Positions 7,561-14,684 of a DNA stretch of 32,677 nt are shown here, one piece after another. The stretch lies in contig WGMX01000072.1 of NCBI GenBank assembly GCA_016124855.1, forward strand, positions 1-32,677. The letters are read 5' to 3'. Source of the stretch: Anaerolineaceae bacterium. GTDB taxonomy: Bacteria > Chloroflexota > Anaerolineae > Aggregatilineales > Phototrophicaceae. The notes below the pieces were generated by a model, which searched no databases, had not been told where the DNA came from, and saw only the letters and a program-made list of their open reading frames with translations. Made by a program: the position numbers and the translations under genes. Each line of letters begins with the position of its first letter. Position 1 is the stretch's first letter.

Positions 7561-7935
7561 TTACCGGTTGGCGAAGCGGAAAGCCGAGAGGTAATGACCT
7601 TCTGGGTCTTTGGCGATGAAATAGCGTCCGAAAGGCAGGTTTTGCGGTTCACTGAGCATGTCGACGCCCTTTGACTTCCACGCGTTGTAAGTGGCATCCA
7701 CGTCTTCGACCTGAAAGCTCAATTCGACACTTCCGGCATGATTTTCCTGCGCGGGTGGGAACTGTGCCGACTTCTTATCTTGCAGCCCGATGACCGCGCC
7801 GCCGTCAGATGCCCGCAGCGTGGCGAAAATATCCGAAGACAGCGAACCAATGTCGGTCATACCCAGCTTATCGACATAAAAGGACTTGAGTTTCTGGAAA
7901 TCGGTGGCATAGACGATGATGTATTTCAGGTTCAT
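7561..7935 (-). CDS. VOC-superfamily protein (glyoxalase/bleomycin-resistance fold)
   Basis: A 124-residue protein with two beta-alpha-beta-beta-beta modules, the second about 66-122. MNLKYIIVYATDFQKLKSFY and ending DPEGHYLSAFRF are typical. The family includes metal-dependent lyases, dioxygenases and antibiotic-binding proteins; the specific role is unknown. AAGGAGAG gives a strong ribosome-binding site. The gene follows the WYL regulator on the same strand with an 83-base gap, so it may be part of that regulator's transcript. Confidence 0.88.
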   Translation of the reverse strand: MNLKYIIVYATDFQKLKSFYVDKLGMTDIGSLSSDIFATLRASDGGAVIGLQDKKSAQFPPAQENHAGSVELSFQVEDVDATYNAWKSKGVDMLSEPQNLPFGRYFIAKDPEGHYLSAFRFANR

Positions 7936-8018
7936 GTTCGGCTCTCCTTGTGGTTAATCTCACTGATAAATTCAGTATATGAAGGCCGAGTGACACCATT
8001 ATGTCAGCAGCGTTTTGA

Positions 8019-8972
8019 CTATTTTGAAAATTGTTTTTCGGCGTAGTTTTCGATCATGCCTTTAGCCTCGTTGTGGAGAATCTCGCGCAAGAAGTCCGGT
8101 TCGAGGACGCGCACATGTGATCCCCAACTGAGCAGCCAATTCAAAATGTCGCCGGGTTGATTAATCATCAAGGTGACGAGCAAGCCATCGGGGTGTTCTT
8201 CCTCTGATACATGAAAATAGGTCGGATTCTCGCGCGCCCAGCGGCCAGTTTCAGGGTCAAAAAGCGCCCGAACAACGATACTACGTTCGTCTCCAGATGG
8301 ACGTTGCAGGCTGAAGTCGGAGGGACGCTTAAAGATTTTGTCCAGCACCACCAATTCTTCCATGCGATCAATGCGGAAATTGCGCCGCTCTTTGCGCAGA
8401 TGGCAGTAAGCCGTCAACAGCCACGCACTGCCGATATGAACCAGCGCATAAGGATCAGCGTCACGTAAACTGGGTGTGCTGGATGAGCCATCACGCGGGC
8501 GGGAATGATAACGGAAGCGGACGGTTTTGCTCTGGATAATCGCCCGCCGCAGCTGCTGAAGGGTTTCCGGTATGAAGGGGCCGTTAAGCGCTACAAAGCG
8601 AATACTGCTCTGTAGATATTCGACTTCCTGCCGCAGTTTATCCGGCAGCACGGTGACGATTTTGTGTTTGGCGGAATGTGCCGCAGCCCGGTACTGTGCG
8701 TCAAAATTTTGGGCGACGAAATCCGCGCCCAGCAGCAGCATAATGGCTTCGTCACTGTTGAAGGTCAAAGGCGGCAGGAAATAACCTTCGACCAGCGAAT
8801 ACCCTTGTCCCGGAATCGCCACAATTGGCACACCCGACTCGGAAAGCGCTTGAAGGTCACGGTAAATGGTCCGTTTCGTGACCTCGAACGTGGCGGCGAG
8901 GTCTTCGGCGCGAACCTGCTTCTTGGCCTGAATTTCCAGCACAATCGCCAGCAGCCGGTCAGTACGGTTCAT
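8019..8972 (-). CDS. YafY-type HTH-WYL transcriptional regulator
   Basis: A 317-residue cytosolic regulator. The N-terminal winged helix (about 1-60) reads DRLLAIVLEIQAKKQVRAED, then TKRTIYRDLQALSESGVPI. The WYL domain follows (about 140-235) with the WLLTAYCHLRKERRNFRIDRM variant of the signature, and a C-terminal WCX-like extension from about 240 to 317. WYL domains sense nucleic acid or nucleotide ligands in the characterised regulators, several of which control DNA-damage responses. It is divergent from the AlkZ-like gene at 9114, and the shared 141-base intergenic region holds -10 hexamers in both directions. Auto- and cross-regulation is therefore likely but inferred. Confidence 0.92.
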   Translation of the reverse strand: MNRTDRLLAIVLEIQAKKQVRAEDLAATFEVTKRTIYRDLQALSESGVPIVAIPGQGYSLVEGYFLPPLTFNSDEAIMLLLGADFVAQNFDAQYRAAAHSAKHKIVTVLPDKLRQEVEYLQSSIRFVALNGPFIPETLQQLRRAIIQSKTVRFRYHSRPRDGSSSTPSLRDADPYALVHIGSAWLLTAYCHLRKERRNFRIDRMEELVVLDKIFKRPSDFSLQRPSGDERSIVVRALFDPETGRWARENPTYFHVSEEEHPDGLLVTLMINQPGDILNWLLSWGSHVRVLEPDFLREILHNEAKGMIENYAEKQFSK

Positions 8973-8999
8973 CCGCTATCCTTTCTGTCGAATGAACGC

Positions 9000-9029
9000 A
9001 TTATAACGAAATTCCACTGCCATTTGTCA
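9000..9029 (-). promoter_or_regulatory. Promoter of the WYL regulator
   Basis: On the minus strand TGACAA (9029-9024), an 18-base spacer and a perfect TATAAT (9005-9000). The predicted start near 8993 leaves about 20 bases of leader before the WYL start codon. Confidence 0.6.
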
Positions 9030-9044
9030 TAAAAGAGAAAATTT

Positions 9045-9075
9045 GTTCGCAAATTGAACGAAAATTTTATATAAT
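9045..9075 (+). promoter_or_regulatory. Plus-strand -10 hexamer and inverted repeat before the AlkZ-like gene
   Basis: A perfect TATAAT at 9070-9075 lies 38 bases before the ATG at 9114; no good -35 is spaced for it. Directly upstream GTTC (9045-9048) and GAAC (9056-9059) form an inverted repeat with a 7-base spacer, overlapping where a -35 would be. A weak -35 plus an overlapping repeat suggests an activator site, possibly for the divergent WYL protein (inference). Confidence 0.5.
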
Positions 9076-9113
9076 GATTGTGTTGTAAAAGCTAAATTCG
9101 CCAATCAGGGGGT

Positions 9114-10184
9114 ATGGGTTTGACGGGAAAAACCACCACAACCGGTCTGCGCCGCTTATATCACCAGCGCATAACACATCCGCATTTTAAGGATGCTGCG
9201 GAAGTGGTATCGTGGCTGGGCGCGATGCAGGGACAGGATTACCTCGGCACAAAATGGGCATTCGGTTTGCGCTTACCGGGCAGCACCGATGCTGATATTG
9301 AAAAAGCGATTGTTGACGGCGTGGTGATGCGAACATGGGCCATGCGTGGGACTCTTCACTTCGTCGCGCCTGATGATATTCATTGGCTGCTGGGTTTGCT
9401 GGCGCCGCGTCAAATCGCCGGCAACAAAGGCCGCTACAAGCAGCTTGAATTGGATGAACCGACGCTTATCCGCAGCACTGAATTGATTGTGAAAGCGCTC
9501 CAAGACGGCGCACACCTCACACGACCTGAATTGTTTGACATCCTCGAAACCAATGGCATTTCCACAGCCGGACAGCGCGGAGTCTACATGTTGCAGCGGG
9601 CGGGTTTGGAACGGCGCGTTTATCAAGGCGAGATGCGCGGCAAAGACACGACCTTTCACATTCTCGGCGAAGGCAAAACGCTGCCAAAAGAGGAAGCCTT
9701 AGCTGAGTTAGCGCTGCGCTACTTCAGCAGTCGTGGGCCAGCCACCTTAGCTGATTATGTCAATTGGTCGGGGCTGCCCATCACAGAAGCACGGGCCGGT
9801 TTGGAAAGCGTCAAATCCAAGCTGATTGAAGAAACGATTGATGATCAGACCTATTGGCTGTCAACCGAGAAGCATCAGCATCCTGAACAGGCACTGTATC
9901 TGCTGCCGGGATTTGACGAATATATCCTCGGCTATAAAGACCGCACCACCGTCGTCGAGCCCGAATTTCTGGATGCGATTTGCCCCGGTGGCAACGGCAT
10001 CTTCAAGCCCACCATTGTCTACGATGGACAAGTCGTGGGCATATGGCAGCGCACACTCAAGAAAAAGACCGTCGAAATCAACCTGCAACCGTTTAGACCG
10101 CTGAGTCAGGAGGTGATAGATAAGGTTGACGCGGCAGCGCAGGCGTTCGGTCACTATCTAGGGTTGAATCCCGTCATTAAATAA
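9114..10184 (+). CDS. Winged-helix protein of the HTH_42/AlkZ-YcaQ superfamily
   Basis: A 356-residue protein of the superfamily that includes the DNA glycosylases AlkZ and YcaQ/AlkX, which excise bulky or crosslink adducts. The conserved LGAMQGQDYLGTKWAFGLRL (about 35-54) includes Gln39-Gly-Gln41-Asp42, matching the position of the catalytic QxQ/QxD motif. VMRTWAMRGTLHFVAPDDIHWLL and the C-terminal PGFDEYILGYKDR are also family marks. Many members are annotated only as winged-helix DNA-binding domain proteins, so glycosylase activity is a hypothesis. The GGGGGT before the ATG can serve as ribosome-binding site. It heads a plus-strand cluster with DinB (21-base gap) and VOC genes and diverges from the WYL regulator. 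Confidence 0.85.
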   Translation: MGLTGKTTTTGLRRLYHQRITHPHFKDAAEVVSWLGAMQGQDYLGTKWAFGLRLPGSTDADIEKAIVDGVVMRTWAMRGTLHFVAPDDIHWLLGLLAPRQIAGNKGRYKQLELDEPTLIRSTELIVKALQDGAHLTRPELFDILETNGISTAGQRGVYMLQRAGLERRVYQGEMRGKDTTFHILGEGKTLPKEEALAELALRYFSSRGPATLADYVNWSGLPITEARAGLESVKSKLIEETIDDQTYWLSTEKHQHPEQALYLLPGFDEYILGYKDRTTVVEPEFLDAICPGGNGIFKPTIVYDGQVVGIWQRTLKKKTVEINLQPFRPLSQEVIDKVDAAAQAFGHYLGLNPVIK

Positions 10185-10205
10185 CCTTACGAATGGAGAA
10201 TCAAG

Positions 10206-10676
10206 ATGAACATTTTTATGCAGCAGCACGGCGAAATGTATCATGAAACGCAGGTGATGCGTGATCAGTTGATGGACATCCTCACGGATGCCGATTTGGC
10301 CTTCTCTCCCGGCGGCAGCAACCCGACCTTAGGCGAATTGTGTAGGGAGATGGCTGATGTCGAAGCTTCCTATATCGGGTCGATTAAACTGTTGAAACAG
10401 GATTGGTCATACCGCAATCCACAGCAGGGACTCGCCCAAAGCGTCAGCCAGTTACAGGCTCTCTACAGCAAGTTGGACAGCGACCTCAAAGCCACGATGG
10501 AAGGCTTAACCGACGAGGATTTGTCCAAAACGATTGATCGCGGTTGGCCTGTAGGCGTAGGGACGCAGCTTCATATCTACCGCGAAGGACTGCTGATTTA
10601 TTACGGCAAGGTGGCGGTTTATCTCAAAGCGATGGGCAAGCCGATGCCCAAGCAGTGGCAAGACTGGATTGGTTAA
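10206..10676 (+). CDS. DinB-superfamily four-helix protein lacking the usual histidine triad
   Basis: A 156-residue protein with the long helices of the DinB/YfiT fold. The N-terminal part has TLGELCREMADVEASYIGSIK (41-61), where metal-binding members carry a histidine; here that stretch has none. The C-terminal motif QLHIYREGLLIYYGKVAVYL (121-140) retains His123 but has Ile-Tyr-Tyr-Gly where others have a second His. The YGK-containing variant looks like a coherent subfamily rather than a decayed copy. Thiol-S-transferase activity, known for metal-binding relatives, is therefore doubtful. GAATGGAGAATCAAG precedes the ATG. It sits 21 bases after the AlkZ-like gene and 1 base before the VOC gene. 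Confidence 0.82.
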   Translation: MNIFMQQHGEMYHETQVMRDQLMDILTDADLAFSPGGSNPTLGELCREMADVEASYIGSIKLLKQDWSYRNPQQGLAQSVSQLQALYSKLDSDLKATMEGLTDEDLSKTIDRGWPVGVGTQLHIYREGLLIYYGKVAVYLKAMGKPMPKQWQDWIG

Positions 10677-10677
10677 C

Positions 10678-11067
10678 ATGTCAAAAGCCAAAATTACTGC
10701 TCATGCTCCCGTGCTGCTGGTTAAAGATTTGCCCAAGTCGGCGGCCTATTGGCGTGATACATTAGGTTTCACGGATCAACAATTATTTGGCGAACTGCCC
10801 TATTTCGCCATGGTCAAACGCGATAATTTCACCGTGATGCTGGCACAAGTTCATCCCGGCAAGACCTTCACCGCCAATTATCATGTTGTCGAAAAAATGT
10901 GGGACGTGTACTTTTGGGTGGATGATGTTGATGCCATTTATGCCGAGTTTCAAGCCAGCGGCGCGATCATTGATTACTCGCTGTATGTCGCGCCGCACGG
11001 GGTAAAGGAATTTGGCATTCAAGATTTAGACGACCACGACATCGCCTTTGGGCAGGTGATTCGTTAA
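10678..11067 (+). CDS. VOC-superfamily protein
   Basis: A 129-residue glyoxalase-fold protein: HAPVLLVKDLPKSAAYWRDTLGF at the start, VYFWVDDVDAIYAEFQASGA in the second module and EFGIQDLDDHDIAFGQ at the end. The ending in DLDDHDIAFGQ rather than DPDGN indicates a VOC subgroup close to bleomycin-resistance-like proteins. I chose ATG 10678, one base after the DinB stop codon; an in-frame TTG at 10669 would add three residues. The near-zero spacing implies translational coupling with DinB. The substrate is unknown. Confidence 0.88.
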   Translation: MSKAKITAHAPVLLVKDLPKSAAYWRDTLGFTDQQLFGELPYFAMVKRDNFTVMLAQVHPGKTFTANYHVVEKMWDVYFWVDDVDAIYAEFQASGAIIDYSLYVAPHGVKEFGIQDLDDHDIAFGQVIR

Positions 11068-11134
11068 TTGCCCGCTGCAACCTTCCGGTCTGCTGCTGCG
11101 TAGAATCGATAAACAGCAGCGATAAGGAAATGAG

Positions 11135-11515
11135 ATGTCCGAACAAGAAATTTATGAAATTGCCCAACGCAGAATCGACCAGCGCAACCGCCGTTGGACC
11201 ATCTGGGGCATTGATCTCGCGGGGCTTATACTCGTACTGGCAGCACTCATTTTCTTGGGTGAAACAGCTTATGTGACCACAGCCGCAGCCATTTTTATGG
11301 CGTGGGCAGGGATATTCACGCTGCACACCATTGTCGTGGCCATGGCTCAATCACGAGAGAAAGACATCCATGCCGAAGTTGACAAACTGCGCGATGTCAT
11401 ATCAGACTACGAAAAGCCGAAACGCCTCGAACTCGGTGATGATGGTGAACTGGTCGAGCGGGACGAACAAGACGATTGGCAGATCGAAGAAGCACAATCC
11501 AAGCGCTTGTCGTAG
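11135..11515 (+). CDS. 2TM-domain membrane protein
   Basis: A 126-residue protein with a charged N-terminal helix (1-22), two hydrophobic segments (about 23-43 and 47-70) separated by a very short turn, and a long acidic, charged C-terminal tail. This is the 2TM (PF13239-like) architecture, often found attached to or near histidine kinases and LytTR regulators. Both tails are predicted cytoplasmic. The function is unknown. AAGGAA precedes the ATG. It lies 67 bases after the VOC gene and may be the last gene of that cluster. Confidence 0.75.
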   Translation: MSEQEIYEIAQRRIDQRNRRWTIWGIDLAGLILVLAALIFLGETAYVTTAAAIFMAWAGIFTLHTIVVAMAQSREKDIHAEVDKLRDVISDYEKPKRLELGDDGELVERDEQDDWQIEEAQSKRLS

Positions 11516-11561
11516 TAACTCAATACTGCATCTCGTTCGTCCAGTGAAATACCCTTTTAAG

Positions 11562-11594
11562 ATTGTAGGGACGGGATTCTTCCCGTCCCAAACC
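11562..11594. repeat. GTAGGG hairpin element, family B
   Basis: GGGACGGGA (11568-11576) and TCCCGTCCC (11581-11589) form a perfect 9-base stem with a 4-base TTCT loop, preceded by TTGTA. It sits between the convergent 2TM and SnoaL-like genes and touches the latter's stop codon, so it probably works as a shared transcript end. Confidence 0.75.
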
Positions 11595-12007
11595 TAACAA
11601 CAGTTCTTCGCGCTGATTTGTTGGAGCGCTCCGATAATATCCATTTCCGTCCAGTTTTCGACAACGGCCTCATTTTCAACCCGAAAAATGCTGATGGCCG
11701 GCATGATCACCTCGCATCCCGTTGCCGGAATGCCCATAAAATCCCCCTTATGCGTGCCGAAATAGGTCACACGTAGTACCAACCGGTCTTGAGCCGAAAT
11801 CGTATCACAAATTTGCATGACAAAGTCAGGAAACGCTCCATAAAAACTGTCAATAAACGTCTTATATGTCGCCCGGTTGAGTGTGGGTGTAAGTGGGAAA
11901 TGCGCCCGAAACGTCTGTGCAAAAATCTCATCTGCAATCGTGATATCGGGCTTATTGAACATGTCATCGTAACGTCGAACGAACAGCCGCATTTCGTCAG
12001 TAGACAT
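11594..12007 (-). CDS. SnoaL-like / NTF2-fold ester cyclase-type protein
   Basis: A 137-residue cone-shaped alpha+beta barrel protein. The pattern MRLFVRRYDDMFNKPD, NRATYKTFIDSFYGAFPDF and LRVTYFGTHKGDFMGIPATGCEVIMPAISIFRVENEAVVENWTEMD matches SnoaL-like polyketide cyclases and their many uncharacterised relatives. The start was set at ATG 12007 because GGGGGAT lies just upstream; an upstream in-frame ATG at 12037 adds ten unsupported residues. The tail ISAKNCC ends in two cysteines. No polyketide gene is nearby, so the role is open. Confidence 0.82.
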   Translation of the reverse strand: MSTDEMRLFVRRYDDMFNKPDITIADEIFAQTFRAHFPLTPTLNRATYKTFIDSFYGAFPDFVMQICDTISAQDRLVLRVTYFGTHKGDFMGIPATGCEVIMPAISIFRVENEAVVENWTEMDIIGALQQISAKNCC

Positions 12008-12215
12008 TGATATCCCCCGTATGAATTTTGGACACAAACAGGTTCAATAATAAAATATATAAACTTTTCTCTTAGTACGTTACTTTCTGAAGCCCCAATA
12101 TAACCGTTTGTCTCAATTTTTACACTATTAACAGTCGAATTTTGCAGGTAATGTGGCGGTTTATTTATACAAAAACTGATACAGTTGTGTAGAAAATGTA
12201 GGCAAGGGTCAAAAA

Positions 12216-14666
12216 ATGTACGACAATACTTCGTTCGGTAGTTGGCTAAAGAACCGCCGTAAAGAGCTGGACTTCACCCGCGAAGAACTTGCTCATGAGG
12301 TCGGCTGCTCGCCCATCATGATTTACAAAATCGAGTCTGCCGAACGTCGCCCCTCCAAACAAATTGCTTCACTTCTCGCTCATAAACTTCAAATACCCGA
12401 ACTTGAAATCGACTCCTTCATCAAATTCGCCCGTCAATCTGACGCTGCAAATGTCACCCACAGCGCTTCAATCAAAGGTATATCGCCATCAATTACACCA
12501 TTAATAGGTCGCGATAGCGAATTGCTAAAAATAGAAAATATGCTGTTCACCGACCATAATCGATTGATTACACTGGTTGGCTCACCCGGCGTTGGTAAAA
12601 CCAGTCTGGCAGTCCAAGTCCTGCGTAACGTCGCCGACCTTTTTGACGATGAAAGTTACTTTGTCTCATTGGTATCGCTCAACGAGACCGAAGCCGCTGC
12701 CTCAACCATTGCCGTCAGCCTCGGTTTGCAAGAAGTCACCGGTCAAAGCCCGACCGAACAGATTACCCATTTTTTCGCAAATCGCATGTCGCTGTTAGTT
12801 ATTGATAATTTCGAACATTTATTAGAACGTAAAGCCCTCATCGCCGGGTTACATGACTCCTGCCCGATGCTCCACATCATCATGACCAGCCGCGCGGCTT
12901 TAAAACTGGAACACGAAACGGTATTTCGCGTGAGGCCGTTGAAAACCCCCGACTTCAAGTACCCGATTCGCGCAGCCCAATTGGTAGACTATTCATCAAT
13001 TGATTTATTTGTACATTACGCGCGTGCTGTCCAGCCATCGTTCGCCTTGACCGACGACAATGCGCTGTCCGTCGCCCAAATCTGCTACCGGCTGGAAGGC
13101 ATTCCGTTAGCCATTGTATTGGCGGCGGCACGTGTCAAGACCTTCCGCCCTGAAATCTTATTTCAACATCTCGAAAAGCGGCTGGGTTCCGTTACAACCG
13201 GTCGAAAGTCCGTCAACACCCAACACCAAACACTTCGAGATGCTCTATCGTGGAGCTACGACCTGCTAACGATGAGTCAGCAGCAGCTTTTTGCCAAGCT
13301 GGCGATCTTTGTCAACGGCAGCACCTTTGAGGCGGTTGAACACGTCTGCCGCGAAAACGATGAAGATATGCTAACCACGCTCGAAGCATTGGTAGATCAC
13401 AATATCGTCAATGAAACACAGGACGATGCCGGACAAACACGCTTCTGTATGCTCGAAACCATACGCGAATATGCGCTCGAAAAGTTGGACGAAGTCAGTG
13501 CCTATCAAGCCGATTCCCTCAAACGCGCCCACGCCGAGTATTTCCTGTCCCTCGCCGAGCAAGCCGATCCGTTCTTGCGCACAAAAGATCAACTCATCTG
13601 GTTGAAGCGCTTGGGAGCAGATCAAGATAATTTTGAAGCCGCGCTTGAATGGTCGCAGCAGTCCGATAAGGAAATTAATCTGCGCTTAGCTGGCGCTTTG
13701 GGTTGGTTCTGGTACGTCAGCGGAAAAATGCAGCGCGGAACCTACTGGCTCAAACTGGCTACCCAAAATGTACAGAATGCGCCGCTGCGCTATCGGGCAA
13801 AAGCCCTGTTATACATAACGGCGATTGGCACTAAAAGCGGCGACTTTCAATGGGCATTCGATGCGGGAGAAGAAGCCGTTCGCCTGTACCGCATCCTGCA
13901 AGATGACCGGATGTTAGCCCAAGCCTTAATCGGTACCCTCAGCACCCATCTCGGTCTTGGCTATCAAGATAAGCTCGAAGCCATTGCTAGTGAAGGCATC
14001 GCCCTTGCCGAGCGCACCAACGACACCTACACGTCAGCCGTGTACGGGCTTCAAACAGCCTTTATGCAGTCCGACCCTAACATCAAAATCGACATCATCG
14101 AAAAATTGATACCGGCTATCCGCGAAACAGGCGAACGCTGGTTACTCAATACCAGCCTCATAGAACTCGGTCATATCTATCTCTATAAGGGTGATTATCC
14201 GCACGCCGAAGAAATTTTGCGGGAATGCTTAAAAAGCTGCCGGGAAATTTCGGATATGTGGATAGCCGGTTGGGCTTTAGGTGCGCTTGGTGAGGCACGG
14301 TTTTATCAAGGCGATAGTACTGCAGCGGTTAAAATGATTATTGAAGGTCTAGAACTAAGCCGCAGCATTTATGATACCGAAGGCTGCGCGGTTCGTTTAA
14401 CCCAGTTAGCCGCAGTCTTTGATACCCTCGGTCACAGCGACTTCGCCGCCCACCTTTTAGGTAATGTGTCAGGAGCCTACACGAATATCGGTCAATTAGC
14501 CCGCGAGATGCACGTCGCACGCTATAACAACCTGTTGAATAAAGCGCGCGAACATCTCACCGGGAACGCCTTCTCTGCCGCATGGAACGCCGGCAAGATC
14601 ATGAAACTTGAGCAAGTCATCGAATATGCCTTGTCGTATACTATTTTTGTCGCCAACTTGGTATGA
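12216..14666 (+). CDS. XRE-type HTH / STAND NTPase / TPR regulator (COG3903-like predicted ATPase)
   Basis: An 816-residue cytosolic signal-transduction ATPase. Residues about 6-66 form an XRE helix-turn-helix (LKNRRKELDFTREELAHEVG, CSPIMIYKIESAERRP). Residues 95-260 form the NTPase: LIGRDSELL, Walker A GSPGVGKT (122-129), Walker B SLLVIDN (192-198) and the TSR sensor (224-226). GIPLAI (about 295-300) is the GxP box of AP-ATPases, followed by a winged-helix module near 340-420. Residues from about 480 to 750 are TPR-like helical repeats. Such proteins stay ADP-bound until a ligand meets the repeats, then oligomerise and activate transcription; the targets are unknown. AAGGGT precedes the ATG. 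Its stop lies 18 bases from that of the converging histidine kinase. Confidence 0.9.
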   Translation: MYDNTSFGSWLKNRRKELDFTREELAHEVGCSPIMIYKIESAERRPSKQIASLLAHKLQIPELEIDSFIKFARQSDAANVTHSASIKGISPSITPLIGRDSELLKIENMLFTDHNRLITLVGSPGVGKTSLAVQVLRNVADLFDDESYFVSLVSLNETEAAASTIAVSLGLQEVTGQSPTEQITHFFANRMSLLVIDNFEHLLERKALIAGLHDSCPMLHIIMTSRAALKLEHETVFRVRPLKTPDFKYPIRAAQLVDYSSIDLFVHYARAVQPSFALTDDNALSVAQICYRLEGIPLAIVLAAARVKTFRPEILFQHLEKRLGSVTTGRKSVNTQHQTLRDALSWSYDLLTMSQQQLFAKLAIFVNGSTFEAVEHVCRENDEDMLTTLEALVDHNIVNETQDDAGQTRFCMLETIREYALEKLDEVSAYQADSLKRAHAEYFLSLAEQADPFLRTKDQLIWLKRLGADQDNFEAALEWSQQSDKEINLRLAGALGWFWYVSGKMQRGTYWLKLATQNVQNAPLRYRAKALLYITAIGTKSGDFQWAFDAGEEAVRLYRILQDDRMLAQALIGTLSTHLGLGYQDKLEAIASEGIALAERTNDTYTSAVYGLQTAFMQSDPNIKIDIIEKLIPAIRETGERWLLNTSLIELGHIYLYKGDYPHAEEILRECLKSCREISDMWIAGWALGALGEARFYQGDSTAAVKMIIEGLELSRSIYDTEGCAVRLTQLAAVFDTLGHSDFAAHLLGNVSGAYTNIGQLAREMHVARYNNLLNKAREHLTGNAFSAAWNAGKIMKLEQVIEYALSYTIFVANLV

Positions 14667-14684
14667 AGCCAGTTGACTGAGCAA

